Assembly: GCA_963779325.1 (NCBI GenBank)
Contig: CAVZXS010000019.1
Coordinates: forward strand, 310,001-374,000
DNA length: 64,000 nt
Reading direction: 5' to 3'
From: CAVZXS01 sp963779325
GTDB lineage: Bacteria; Bacteroidota; Bacteroidia; Chitinophagales; Chitinophagaceae
Positions 16,835 to 26,112 of the stretch are shown here, piece by piece. Positions within the stretch are counted from its first letter, which is position 1. The number at the start of each line of letters is the position of its first letter. The notes under the pieces were generated by a model, which made no database searches, had not been told where the DNA came from, and saw only the letters and a list, made by a program, of their open reading frames with translations. A program made the translations under genes and the position numbers.

Positions 16835-17435
16835 AGTTTAACGCGGTTTTTAATGCTTGTGCCAGGTTCGGATTGGCGGTTAATAATTGTTCTAATTGCT
16901 TCAGGCATTTATATTTTTTGTTTCTTACTACCTGTTCGCTTTCATATGGGAGTGCGGCAAGTATTTCTTTCATCGACAGGTTATCATAATAAAATGCCAG
17001 CAAAATTTTCTTACATGTTTCTCCCAGTTCTTCAACTATATCAAGTACCTGTTGCTGCATTTCGGCTTGCGCTATTACATGCGATACATCGGGCAGCGTT
17101 GTATCTTTAGCGTTTTCAAAAACGGTATTCCTTTTTTCTGTTCTGCCGCGTTTTTTCAGTTCATTCAGCCACATATGCCTGTTCATGGAAAATAAAAAGG
17201 TTTTGATACTCGATTCGCCCCTGAATTTGCCCTTTTGTGTCAAGTCGATAAAGGCGACCAAAACCTCCTGGAAAATATCCTGCGCATCCTGATCGCTGCC
17301 GCTGTTTCGGGAGGTATAAATCTTCAGCATTTCATAATACTCCCGATACATGAACTTGACAGCGCCGTCTATGTTTTTTGATGATTGAATGGCAGCTATC
17401 AGTTCCGCATCTGTGTACTTTTTTCCAATTTCCAT
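16827..17435 (-). CDS. ECF-type RNA polymerase sigma factor
   Basis: About 202 residues from the ATG at 17435. Sigma region 2 is seen as MYREYYEMLKIYTSRNSGSDQDAQDIFQEVLVAFI, followed by a linker and region 4 (LGETCKKILLAFYYDNLSMKEILAALPYESEQVVRNKKYKCLKQLEQLL). Together with the overlapping anti-sigma gene this is a complete ECF regulatory unit. Likely targets are envelope genes; the adjacent lipoprotein and TPR-CHAT genes are candidates by proximity only. Confidence 0.9.
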   Translation of the reverse strand: MEIGKKYTDAELIAAIQSSKNIDGAVKFMYREYYEMLKIYTSRNSGSDQDAQDIFQEVLVAFIDLTQKGKFRGESSIKTFLFSMNRHMWLNELKKRGRTEKRNTVFENAKDTTLPDVSHVIAQAEMQQQVLDIVEELGETCKKILLAFYYDNLSMKEILAALPYESEQVVRNKKYKCLKQLEQLLTANPNLAQALKTALNYE

Positions 17436-17620
17436 CAGAATGAACATTTATTTGTAAACATGAGAAAAGAATTTGTAACCAAGATAATATTTTTTTCAGC
17501 AAAGAAGTGGTTTTCATTGGTTTAAACCGGCCTGTGACATAATGTGGAATTAAAGAAAAGCGGGTGAAAATCTATTTTTTAAGAATTACTTATCAGGCGA
17601 TTAGTAGAAGAATAATACAA

Positions 17621-17827
17621 TTATTTATTATTTGCCTTCTCCACCGCAATCTTGTCGTTACCGGGCGTTGGTATATCAGGCTCCGCAAAAAATTTATTGG
17701 TATCACAATTATCGCCGTCGCAACAGGGCATTGCGTTGGTATTGCAAACAGCACACTGATAATGTCCGTGTACATGAATCATCGGCACAGGATATCCGCA
17801 AAATAAACATGTAGTCGCCGCCTGCAT
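17621..17827 (-). CDS. Small Cys-rich putative zinc-ribbon protein
   Basis: 68 residues with CLFCGYPVP...YQCAVC and a second cluster CCDGDNC, plus His-rich IHVHGHY. The Cys-x2-Cys pairs suggest a zinc ribbon. The Asp/Pro-rich tail looks flexible. The start lies 9 bases after the stop of the patatin-like gene on the same strand, so the two probably share a transcript. I do not recognise a named family. The reverse-strand ORFs over this stretch look like shadows. Confidence 0.65.
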   Translation of the reverse strand: MQAATTCLFCGYPVPMIHVHGHYQCAVCNTNAMPCCDGDNCDTNKFFAEPDIPTPGNDKIAVEKANNK

Positions 17828-17836
17828 ACAATAAAA

Positions 17837-20140
17837 CTACTGCTTCAGTCTTTCTAAAACAGTATTTAACGATTGTAAATTTTTTAACCTTAAATCCATA
17901 GAGTCTAATGTACGATCAGAAATAACCCAATTCATAGAAAAAGTCATGGGGTCGTTTCGTAAATAAAGATTGAGTTGCATATAGTGCATTTCATCATTAT
18001 AAAAATTGCGCATATAATTTTGTAATCGTCGGTCGTTTACAGCAGTTTGACTTCCGTAAGCGCCTATTAATGTTTTTACCGGGGCCGCCAGGTCATTTAC
18101 CAGCGGGTTTACTTTATTCAATAAGGATTCACCAACCGGGTCGTTAGCAATGTTTAAAACATAAAATTCAAGTTTGTCTTTATATTTTGCGAATGCGGAA
18201 TCTTTCGCCAACATTCGATGCATAGCTATTATCATTTCATTTACTACGCCGGCGCCCGAGTTATCAAAGTATCCGCCATCTACAAAGTATTGTGATTCCA
18301 TTACCGAGTCCGGAGTTCCGTCTGCTTTTCTCTTTTCCAGTTCTACTTTATGATCAAACCGGCCGGCCGGACTTAAGTACGGGAAGCTGGCACCCAATAC
18401 AACGGCTGTACTTAGTTTTATATCTTTTTCTTCTCTGAGCAGATCCAATACATCAACACGTTTATTAAAATAGCTGTCAGATACGTCGATGGTGCTGAAA
18501 ACTCCCGGCGAGCCATCCTGCATTCTTGTTGTATTGATACAAAGTATGGGCAGGCTGTAATCGGCATTATTTTTTTGTGTAATAAATTCGGAGAACCGGC
18601 AACTCATGCTGTCGTCAAGAAAAGAATCTTTACCCGATGCGTTTTCCAATGCATGCGCCAGCGCCGAGGCACGATCGTCTATTGCTTTCAACGGAATGAT
18701 ATGCCTGAAAACATCGGGCCCCAACATACGTGCAATGGTATAGGTAAGAAAATCTGATTTCAAATATGTTTTTGCTTCTTTTAAAAAAGCCGTATCCGAT
18801 TTTTCAATTTGATTCTTGCTTCGCAGAATAGAAAAAAATGCGGCATTGCCTACGCTGCCGCCCGATGCACCGGATAAACAAAACAAATGCTTTGAAAAAT
18901 TTTCTTTACTCAGGTCTTCCATCTTTGCTAAAACAGATGCCGTCCAATAACCCGAACGGGAGGCTCCGCCATTGGCCAAAACAAAATACAACGGCACTTT
19001 ATTTTTTGCAGAATCAGGATTGGGAATAAGCTGTTGCAGGCGGGTTAAAAAATATTCTTTAAGATGTTGACGGTTATTAAAATTTGCTTGTACGTTTTTT
19101 TTATCATTCAGTTTAGTACTATGCGGTTCAAAATATAACCCAATCACTACCGCCAATAAAAAGAACAGCAGGTGAAAATTGAAACGGGTGAGTACGGAAA
19201 CAATGGCTACAAAATTTCCTAAGATAAGCAATACGCCAAATGCGATAAATACAAAGGGAAAAGAACCGATATGCACCGAGAAATGCACACTGAAAACAGT
19301 AAGAACATAAAAAATTAAAGCGATGCCGCTGATAATTAAAAACCCGTTGAAGTAGGCCCTGTCTTCTTTATCCAAAACAATCCTGTGAAATTTAGTTTTT
19401 AAACGGGTACCCGGCGGAAAAGTATTTTCGTACAATGTTTTTTGCGAAGCCGAATCTCCTCTCATTTCAATTTTTTTCCTGCGTACGCTTAACAACAATA
19501 CCAAACCCACCTGCAAACCCAGCAGGAAAACGATGAGTCCTAAAAAAATTTGAAAGACCACTACCACTGCGAAAGAAGCGATAAGAATGATATAGGTAGT
19601 AATGCGAATAGTTTGTAATATTTTTTTATCAGTCGCTATGTTACCGGTCAATCGCTTTTTTAAAAAAGCATCCCAGGCGCGCCATATAAAAAAATAATAA
19701 AATATACCCGCGAATAATAAAAGATTACAGAGCCATGCAGGTAATTTGGGACCATAAGCGGGCAATTGAAAAAATGCCAATATAATAACGGTAAAACAAG
19801 TAAAGGCTAAAAGACGCGGGCCGTGTATACGCAGGTTTTGCCATATTTCATTTTCGTCGGGTTGCTGAAATTCTTTTGCTTTGGCCACCACCCGCGATGT
19901 ATACCAGGTAATATAGGACCAAAAAATAATGGCTATAAAAAAATAAGTGAATACTTTCCTGTTTTCCAGTGCAATCAACATCAGGTCCTTGCCCTGTGTC
20001 AGTTTCCAGAAACACATATAGGCACCTGCTAAAAATATAAGTGCCGGGAAAAAAAGTGAACTGACTCTTAATAAACTTCTCCAGAAGTCAACGGTAAGAA
20101 TATCAGTAAAATTGAGACGACGCAGATGCAGAGGTGACAT
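17837..20140 (-). CDS. Membrane-anchored patatin-like phospholipase
   Basis: 767 residues. The first ~340 contain about ten hydrophobic segments; the rest is a patatin-type serine hydrolase. Oxyanion loop NGGASRSG, nucleophile elbow GASGG with Ser426, and catalytic Asp621 in DGGYFDNSG are all present. Patatins are acyl hydrolases acting on phospholipids. The long polytopic N-terminus is not part of the core family and would tether the hydrolase to the inner membrane, probably facing the cytoplasm. A small Cys-rich gene follows directly. Confidence 0.88.
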   Translation of the reverse strand: MSPLHLRRLNFTDILTVDFWRSLLRVSSLFFPALIFLAGAYMCFWKLTQGKDLMLIALENRKVFTYFFIAIIFWSYITWYTSRVVAKAKEFQQPDENEIWQNLRIHGPRLLAFTCFTVIILAFFQLPAYGPKLPAWLCNLLLFAGIFYYFFIWRAWDAFLKKRLTGNIATDKKILQTIRITTYIILIASFAVVVVFQIFLGLIVFLLGLQVGLVLLLSVRRKKIEMRGDSASQKTLYENTFPPGTRLKTKFHRIVLDKEDRAYFNGFLIISGIALIFYVLTVFSVHFSVHIGSFPFVFIAFGVLLILGNFVAIVSVLTRFNFHLLFFLLAVVIGLYFEPHSTKLNDKKNVQANFNNRQHLKEYFLTRLQQLIPNPDSAKNKVPLYFVLANGGASRSGYWTASVLAKMEDLSKENFSKHLFCLSGASGGSVGNAAFFSILRSKNQIEKSDTAFLKEAKTYLKSDFLTYTIARMLGPDVFRHIIPLKAIDDRASALAHALENASGKDSFLDDSMSCRFSEFITQKNNADYSLPILCINTTRMQDGSPGVFSTIDVSDSYFNKRVDVLDLLREEKDIKLSTAVVLGASFPYLSPAGRFDHKVELEKRKADGTPDSVMESQYFVDGGYFDNSGAGVVNEMIIAMHRMLAKDSAFAKYKDKLEFYVLNIANDPVGESLLNKVNPLVNDLAAPVKTLIGAYGSQTAVNDRRLQNYMRNFYNDEMHYMQLNLYLRNDPMTFSMNWVISDRTLDSMDLRLKNLQSLNTVLERLKQ

Positions 20141-20208
20141 GGTTAACGGTTTGGATAAAGGTACGGTTTAGTATAAACCCGAACAATACCCCAAAAGTGT
20201 TATTTATT

Positions 20209-20535
20209 CCACGCAGAGTGGCTGAGTACGCAGAGGTAGACGGTTAATATTTTTCTCTGCCACCTCTGCACCACAGCGTGCAAATTTTTTACCACGCAGA
20301 GTAGCGGAGTACGCAGAGGGAGATGATAATATATTTTTCTCTGCCACCTCTGCGCCACAGCGTGCAAATTTTTTACCACGCAGAGGAGCGGAGTACGCAG
20401 AGGTAGACGGTTAATATATTTTCTCTGCCACCTCTGCACCACAGCGTGCCATTATTTTACCACGCAGAGTAGCGGAGTACGCAGAGGTAGACGGTTAATA
20501 TTTTTCTCTGCCACCACTGCGGCTCAGCTTGCAAT
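20209..20535. repeat. Four tandem ~84-bp CACGCAGAG-type repeats
   Basis: Units start at 20209, 20292, 20376 and 20460. Each opens with CCACGCAGAG, continues to TACGCAGAGGTAGACGG and an AT-rich stretch, then CTCTGCCACCTCTGC and CACAGCGTGC. GCAGAGGT and ACCTCTGC inside each unit are inverted, so each can fold into a hairpin. Units differ by a few substitutions, so they are older than the tRNA array. Repeats of this CGCAGAG flavour are familiar from many Bacteroidota genomes. Minus-strand ORFs over it appear non-genic. Confidence 0.85.
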
Positions 20536-20538
20536 TAA

Positions 20539-21546
20539 TCATGTATTCACATTGCTTTCATTCAATGTCTTCCACAACAAATCTTTCAACTCGACAAGCC
20601 CCTTATTGGTCAAGGAAGAAATAAATACATGCGGAATATTTTTCGGCAACTCTTTTTCAACAGCCGCTTTTAATTCATCATCCAGCATATCGCTTTTACT
20701 GATGGCGATGATGAATTGCTTATGCAATAATTCAGGATTGTATTTTTCCAACTCACTTACTAAGATGTCAAATTCTTTTTTATGATTATCACAATCGGCG
20801 GGTATAAGAAATAATAAAACCGAGTTACGCTCTATATGACGAAGGAAGCGGTGTCCCAATCCTTTACCTTCGGCGGCGCCTTCTATAATACCCGGTAAAT
20901 CGGCTATACAAAAACTTTTTCCGTCGCGGTACTCTACCATACCCAAGTTGGGTACAATGGTAGTAAAAGCATAATCGGCAATTTTTGGTTTGGCAGCAGT
21001 AACAACGGAAAGTAATGTTGACTTACCGGCATTAGGAAAACCTACCAAACCTACATCGGCCAATATTTTTAATTCTAAAACTTTTAGTCCTTCCTTACCC
21101 GGCAAACCGGGTTGCGCATATTCAGGCGCCTGATTGGTAGGTGTAGCAAATTGCGCATTACCCAAACCGCCCTTACCGCCTTCTATCCAAACAATCTCCT
21201 GGCCGTCTTCTAAAATTTCCGCTTCTACATTTCCGGTTTCTTCATTGCGGGCAATGGTACCCAGCGGTACTTCAATGATGATATCTTTTCCGAAACGACC
21301 GGTTTTATTATTGCCGCTGCCGCCTTCGCCGTCTTCGGCCAATACATTTTTATAGTAGCGCAGGTGCAGTAAGGTCCAGAGGTTTTTATTGCCTTTTAAA
21401 ATAATATGGGCGCCGCGACCGCCGTCGCCGCCATCGGGACCGCCCATAGCTGTAAATTTATTGCGCATAAAATGCTTGCTGCCCGGGCCGCCATGGCCGC
21501 TCTTGCAAAAAATCCGTATCTGATCTACAAAATTACTTTTCTCCAT
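20539..21546 (-). CDS. obg: Obg-family GTPase
   Basis: 335 residues. Obg/CgtA is an essential GTPase for 50S ribosome assembly. The glycine-rich Obg fold fills residues 1-158 (FVDQIRIFCKSGHGGPGSKHF, GGPDGGDGGRGAHI), followed by the G domain: G1 GFPNAGKSTLL, G2 region YAFTTIVPNLG, G3 DLPGIIEGA, and G4 ISKSD. It lacks a long C-terminal OCT domain, as do many Bacteroidota Obg proteins. ATG at 21546 gives the canonical start. Frame intact. Confidence 0.96.
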   Translation of the reverse strand: MEKSNFVDQIRIFCKSGHGGPGSKHFMRNKFTAMGGPDGGDGGRGAHIILKGNKNLWTLLHLRYYKNVLAEDGEGGSGNNKTGRFGKDIIIEVPLGTIARNEETGNVEAEILEDGQEIVWIEGGKGGLGNAQFATPTNQAPEYAQPGLPGKEGLKVLELKILADVGLVGFPNAGKSTLLSVVTAAKPKIADYAFTTIVPNLGMVEYRDGKSFCIADLPGIIEGAAEGKGLGHRFLRHIERNSVLLFLIPADCDNHKKEFDILVSELEKYNPELLHKQFIIAISKSDMLDDELKAAVEKELPKNIPHVFISSLTNKGLVELKDLLWKTLNESNVNT

Positions 21547-21846
21547 TTACTGTAGTGTTTCCAGGCTACAAAAGTAAAGTTTAAAAAGGAGTGCGGGGGA
21601 TATTTAAAAAAGAGGAAGAACTTCACCAATCCCGATAATTATCCGGATTCTTCAGAACTAACATGAGGATGGCTATTTGGACGTAATGCCGAAGGCATGA
21701 TATTATTATAGAAATTGCCCGTTATCGTCGGAATAGAATCCCGAAGGGATGACATTAATGCCACGCCTTCGGCGTTTTTATACAAAACAATTTTTTAATT
21801 TCTATAATAATTGCAATCCTTGGGATTTATTAATCCGGTAATTCTT
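21547..21846. repeat. Intergenic region with CCGAAGG-type palindromes
   Basis: A 300-base gap between obg and the response-regulator gene. It contains GCCGAAGGC, CCCGAAGGG followed by ATGACAT, and ACGCC-TTC-GGCGT, a set of short palindromes spread over about 21690-21780, plus CCCGATAATTATCCGG near 21632. Such CCGAAGG motifs resemble dispersed repeats of Bacteroidota. No gene is visible. Confidence 0.5.
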
Positions 21847-22512
21847 TTACAACTGCACCAAATTATTTTTAATAGCAAAAATGACGAGGCCGGTTCTTGT
21901 TTTAAGATTCAGTTTTTCAAAAAGTGCATCGCGGTAGCCGTCAATGGTGCGGGGGCTTAGAAACATTTTTTCTGCGATTTCTTTATAGGTCATTTCAGTG
22001 CAGATCAATTTCAGGAATTCAATTTCCCGGTCACTGAGTTTTATCGATGAAGCCAATTCATTACCATCTTCAGTAATACTGTTTACAGCATGTATCAGTT
22101 TGCCGGTTACCAATTCAGAATAATAAAATCCTTTTTGCATAATGGCGTCCAGCGCCTGTTTAAATTCTTTGGGTTCGGTGTCTTTCAGTAAATAGCCCCT
22201 TGCCCCATTGCGCAGCATACGTATGATGGCGTTTTCATTATCGTACATAGAGAGTGCCAGTACTTTTATATCGGGGTGATTTCTTTTTAACCACAGCGTG
22301 GTTTCATAACCATCCATCTCGGGCATATTAATATCCATCAATACCAATTGCGGTAAATCAGCGGCATTTATTTTTTGTTGAAATTCTTTACCGTTATCCG
22401 CTTCAAAAATGACGGTGTAGTTATCAAAACTATTTACCAAGCCTGCCAGCCCGTTGCGCAGCAGCACATGATCATCGGCAAGGGCCACTTTTATTTTAGC
22501 ATCAGTGTTCAT
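21847..22512 (-). CDS. LuxR/NarL-type response regulator
   Basis: 221 residues. The receiver domain has the acidic pair in ALADDH, phospho-acceptor Asp in LVLMDINMPEMDGYE, Ser/Thr in LALSMYD and Lys in LLKDTEPKE. The C-terminal LuxR-type helix-turn-helix (LSDREIEFLKLICTEMTYKEIAEKMFLSPRTIDGYR) binds DNA. The gene overlaps the histidine kinase by 11 bases; they form one two-component system. Targets unknown. Confidence 0.93.
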   Translation of the reverse strand: MNTDAKIKVALADDHVLLRNGLAGLVNSFDNYTVIFEADNGKEFQQKINAADLPQLVLMDINMPEMDGYETTLWLKRNHPDIKVLALSMYDNENAIIRMLRNGARGYLLKDTEPKEFKQALDAIMQKGFYYSELVTGKLIHAVNSITEDGNELASSIKLSDREIEFLKLICTEMTYKEIAEKMFLSPRTIDGYRDALFEKLNLKTRTGLVIFAIKNNLVQL

Positions 22513-23308
22513 GGTTAGTATTATTTTCTTTGTGCAATAATATGGTGGCGGTAGTGCCTTCTCCCGTTTTACTTTGCATACTAAATTCGGCGCCCATCAG
22601 TTTGGCCCGGTTATGCATATTACGAATACCCAAACCGAAGGAGGAATTGTTTTCCTCATTGAAGGGAGATAAATCAAAACCTTTGCCGTCGTCGGTGACG
22701 ATCAGTTTCAGTACATCATCAGTATAAATAAATTGTACCGCCACTGCTGTTGCGCCGGCATGTTTAATAATGTTATGTAGAATTTCCTGCACGATGCGAA
22801 AAAGAATCAGTTCTTTTTGCCTGTCAAATTTATATACGGAACCCTCCACATTCAGTTTTGTTTGCAGTGTACCGGTTTTTTGAATCATTTCCAGTTCATA
22901 CTCTACCGAACGCAGCAGGCCCATTTGTGCTACGTAATCGGTATCGAGGCTGCGGCTCAGGTCACGCAGGTCCTGTATGGCCTTACTCACCAATTGCTGC
23001 GAGGCACTTACTTTTTCATCGTGCAGGCTTTGCGAAGTAGCTAAATTTAATTTGGCTAAGCTAAGCACCTGCCCTACGTTGTCATGAATTTCCTGTGAAA
23101 TATTTTTGAGTGTTTGTTCCTGGATTTCGAGTTGGGAGGTCAATAAAGTTTCTTGATAGTCGTTTTTAAGTTTTTGCTCTCTCAAGATCATTGCGGTTTG
23201 TCTCTGGCCCACTTTGATAAAAAAAATAAAAAAGCAAATAAACAATATAAGAAATAAAACACTTCCTCCGATTAAGTACCAGCCGGCCTGCGAGATGGTG
23301 ATGAACAT
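22502..23308 (-). CDS. HisKA_3-type sensor histidine kinase
   Basis: About 268 residues from ATG 23308. One N-terminal membrane helix (GWYLIGGSVLFLILFICFFIFFI) leads to a short coiled coil and the dimerisation/phosphoacceptor helix with ISQEIHDNVGQVLSLAKLNL (phospho-His). The HATPase_c domain has the N box EILHNIIKHAGAT, the DDGKGF motif and GLGIRNMHNRA. The sensor part is minimal, so it probably senses the membrane or a partner. The 23272-23931 gene overlaps its start, suggesting that all three belong to one transcript. Confidence 0.9.
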   Translation of the reverse strand: MFITISQAGWYLIGGSVLFLILFICFFIFFIKVGQRQTAMILREQKLKNDYQETLLTSQLEIQEQTLKNISQEIHDNVGQVLSLAKLNLATSQSLHDEKVSASQQLVSKAIQDLRDLSRSLDTDYVAQMGLLRSVEYELEMIQKTGTLQTKLNVEGSVYKFDRQKELILFRIVQEILHNIIKHAGATAVAVQFIYTDDVLKLIVTDDGKGFDLSPFNEENNSSFGLGIRNMHNRAKLMGAEFSMQSKTGEGTTATILLHKENNTNHEH

Positions 23309-23931
23309 ATAAAACTTATTATAAAACAAGAGTAATAAAAAATATTTCCGATGGTATTTAGTGTCGAAAATATTTCTTTGCTATTAGGGTTATTCCTAAA
23401 ACTATCAATGAAAACAGCATTTACAAATAAGAGATGTATAAAGTTAACGATTATTAAGCCTGTGGAAAACCAAAATATTGCATCGGTTTTTAAATTAATG
23501 ACTTTTTTTATATTGTATATATAATTATAATACAAAAACCCAAATCCAATAAGGCAAATACAAATAGGATTTAGGAAAAATGGATTAAATCGTCCTATAC
23601 CATTCTGAAAAAGAAAAAAAACAGATAACGCGATACAAATAGTAAATAAAATACTTGCAATAAGCAAGTTTTTTTTGCTACTGTTTTTTTTATAGAAAAA
23701 ATAAAAGACCAGAAAAAAAAGAATCATTTCACCAATAAAAAAGGAATTATAAAAATAACTCTTATTAATTCCAATTCGATTATAGACTTTAAAATAGGCA
23801 AGACCTTCATTAATTACAGTAGCAAAAAGGACTACTATTACTAAACGATATGCAACAGGCCGAATTTTTTTTAAAAAAACCAAGCCTGTTGCAAAAGCTA
23901 AAAATTCAAAAATGTAACTTATGTAAAACAT
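23272..23931 (-). CDS. Polytopic membrane protein upstream of the histidine kinase
   Basis: 219 residues, nearly all hydrophobic with about six or seven membrane helices; no enzymatic motif. Its 3' end overlaps the histidine kinase start by 37 bases in another frame. AT-rich and Phe/Ile/Asn-rich, unlike the kinase. It could be the membrane sensor for a kinase that has almost no sensory domain of its own; this is inference from the overlap. Confidence 0.7.
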   Translation of the reverse strand: MFYISYIFEFLAFATGLVFLKKIRPVAYRLVIVVLFATVINEGLAYFKVYNRIGINKSYFYNSFFIGEMILFFLVFYFFYKKNSSKKNLLIASILFTICIALSVFFLFQNGIGRFNPFFLNPICICLIGFGFLYYNYIYNIKKVINLKTDAIFWFSTGLIIVNFIHLLFVNAVFIDSFRNNPNSKEIFSTLNTIGNIFYYSCFIISFICSSPSRRPAGT

Positions 23932-23940
23932 GATAATATA

Positions 23941-24408
23941 TTATGGCCATTCTTGATGCCAGTCATCATAATAATCAACTAAGTTAGCTCCCACCTTGCC
24001 TTTAAATGGTTTTATACCTTTTGAATCATCCCATAACCCCAGCATTACTGTATTTTGATAAGCTTTTTTGTTATCCCATTTTGGATCAGATAAAACAGGA
24101 TCCTCCGGGTGGCTTAATTCCTCAGGGGCATAATTGGCAAAACTAACCGCAAGATCACCAGCCATCGGTTTCCCTGCAGCTACTGTTTCATCGTATAATT
24201 GTTTGTACAAATAGGCAATAGCAGACCTTGATAACTTAAGTACAAATGGGGAACCATTGTACTTTCGATATCCTCGATTGTACGAATCTCCGATATCTTT
24301 TTTAACGGGCACCGCGTTGTCACGTGTGTTGAATTTTGCAAACTTCTTTTCAATTTCTTCCTGATACTTATCTGCATCAGCTTTAAGTTGATTTTCTATA
24401 CTTGTCAT
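23941..24408 (-). CDS. Hypothetical protein
   Basis: 155 residues, soluble and charged, not recognised. It has a helical N-terminus (QLKADADKYQEEIEKKFAKF) and a Trp/Asp-rich C-terminus (VDYYDDWHQEWP). No signal peptide or membrane segment. It lies 9 bases before the polytopic protein on the same strand. Base composition is AT-rich like the accessory region that starts here. Confidence 0.6.
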   Translation of the reverse strand: MTSIENQLKADADKYQEEIEKKFAKFNTRDNAVPVKKDIGDSYNRGYRKYNGSPFVLKLSRSAIAYLYKQLYDETVAAGKPMAGDLAVSFANYAPEELSHPEDPVLSDPKWDNKKAYQNTVMLGLWDDSKGIKPFKGKVGANLVDYYDDWHQEWP

Positions 24409-24620
24409 TACAAAAGGTTTAAATAAATGAATAAATTAAATTACCACACAAAATTGGTATTTGCAAAAACAGATATCAAGAGTTTAATAACCTGATCGTA
24501 GGGGTGTTTTCACCCTGTTATTTTGGGTTAATATGCCCTTGTAATCCGGCAACTCATTTCGGAATATTTGTATCAGGAAATAAATTGCTTCTCATTTTAA
24601 TATTTAAAAAAACTTTTCAA

Positions 24621-25196
24621 ATGAAAAAGACTCCAGAAGAAATTATTAAAGAAATTATCTCTTATGTTGGATGGTTACTGTTATTCTCAGCATTGAGTTT
24701 TTATCTATATGGGATTACAGATGCTATCATAAAAACAATAAATGCAACAAAAGAAAATCCAGCGTTATATCCTCCATTTATGTCAGCTACAATTGGGTCA
24801 ATTCAGGCTTTACTATTAGCCAACTTAGGGGTGTTACTTGGTATTTCTGTGACAAACCCAAATTCTAATGTGGCAAGATCATTAAGGCTTTCCGGTTCTA
24901 GAATTAATTTAGCTGTATCTCCCCCCTCTCCAATGGAATTGAGTCAAAAGATTCAATTGTTAGCTTTAATAATTTATATATTAAGTTTAATAGCTTGTCT
25001 TGTAACATGGATTACAAAGAATTTTGTAGATGATTCTAAACTTGTTGTTTCAGTTATTTCAGAATCTAGTAAAATGTTTACAGCAGTTATCCTTGCATAT
25101 GTAACAGCTTTATTTGCGAAAAATACATCCTCAACAAATCCAATAACAGCGAATCCAACGCCAATAACCCCACCAGCTACAAATCAAGTATTATAA
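24621..25196 (+). CDS. Four-helix membrane protein of accessory module
   Basis: About 191 residues from the ATG at 24621; the longer reading from 24504 has no typical start context. Four hydrophobic segments (near residues 15-35, 58-80, 115-140 and 158-178) with a Thr/Pro-rich tail. No family recognised. It is followed by the metalloprotease gene after 18 bases, suggesting a three-gene unit with the protein at 26113. Confidence 0.65.
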   Translation: MKKTPEEIIKEIISYVGWLLLFSALSFYLYGITDAIIKTINATKENPALYPPFMSATIGSIQALLLANLGVLLGISVTNPNSNVARSLRLSGSRINLAVSPPSPMELSQKIQLLALIIYILSLIACLVTWITKNFVDDSKLVVSVISESSKMFTAVILAYVTALFAKNTSSTNPITANPTPITPPATNQVL

Positions 25197-25214
25197 CTAC
25201 CTAAAAAAATAATC

Positions 25215-26057
25215 ATGGCAAAAAAATTTGTTATCAATAGTGTAGAGTACAAAAGCGTAAAAGAGTTTGCAAATGAGGGTCGTGGCTGTGCCACGTTACG
25301 ACCAAATCAATATCAAATTAAAAGAAATGATGAGAGATTACGGCAATCAAGAGTAAGTACTGCTTCGATTCAAAGGATTGAAATAAATGTACAATTCTTT
25401 CACATTACAAGTATCGGGCAAGGAAAAATAACAGAGATTATGCGTCAGGCACAAATAGATGTTTTAAACCAAACTTTTGCTGTTGCCGGAATTTATTTTA
25501 ATTATAACCCACAAACAGTTCGTGAAATGGAAAAAACAGAGTGGTTCTCTATGGACTTGGGCAGTAGTGAAGAACATCAGGCAAAGAATAGCCTTCATGC
25601 TTCACCTGAAAGAAATCTTAATTTTTATACAGCCGGGCTCGCTCCACGACTTTTGGGCTGGGCTACTTTTCCATGGGATTTGGAAGGTGACAGAGACAGA
25701 GATGGTGTAGTTATTCAATGTAATACATTACCAGGCGGAACTGCTGTGCCATATAACATAGGAATGACTGCTGTGCATGAAATAGGTCACTGGCTAGGCT
25801 TATATCACACTTTTCAGGGCGGTTGTGATGCAATTGGGGATCATGTAAATGACACTATTGCCCATAGTGCTCCCAACTCTGGGAAGCCAAGACCGGGCGA
25901 TGCCCAAAACAATGCTTGTGTTACTGGTGAACAGGCACCCATTTTCAACTATATGAATTATGTGGATGATGACACTATGCGTGAATTTACGCCACAACAA
26001 ATTGACAGAATCAAGATGCATGTGGCCGAGTATAGACCAGGATTTATTATTCAATAA
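25215..26057 (+). CDS. Pappalysin-type (M43) zinc metalloprotease without signal peptide
   Basis: 280 residues. The zinc motif HEIGHWLGLYH has ligands His188, His192 and His198 and catalytic Glu189; the Met-turn lies in NYMNYVDDD, and FTPQQIDRIKMHV closes the catalytic domain as in M43B enzymes. An N-terminal GRGCAT segment with Cys25 resembles the cysteine switch that keeps pappalysins such as ulilysin latent. Unlike most family members it has no signal peptide, so it may act inside the cell or leave by an unusual route. It is located between a membrane protein and a secreted trypco2-like protein. Confidence 0.88.
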   Translation: MAKKFVINSVEYKSVKEFANEGRGCATLRPNQYQIKRNDERLRQSRVSTASIQRIEINVQFFHITSIGQGKITEIMRQAQIDVLNQTFAVAGIYFNYNPQTVREMEKTEWFSMDLGSSEEHQAKNSLHASPERNLNFYTAGLAPRLLGWATFPWDLEGDRDRDGVVIQCNTLPGGTAVPYNIGMTAVHEIGHWLGLYHTFQGGCDAIGDHVNDTIAHSAPNSGKPRPGDAQNNACVTGEQAPIFNYMNYVDDDTMREFTPQQIDRIKMHVAEYRPGFIIQ

Positions 26058-26112
26058 ACTTAATATATAAAGCAGCAAACATTTTATTTCTTAACTATAA
26101 AAAATAATAATC

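Noticed and set aside
20200..20442. 80-residue minus-strand ORF in the CGCAGAG repeats
   Set aside because: Internally repetitive translation of tandem DNA repeats with no plausible protein family.
24504..24620. N-terminal extension of the four-helix protein
   Set aside because: The extension translates upstream non-coding sequence; the ATG at 24621 starts a normal membrane protein.
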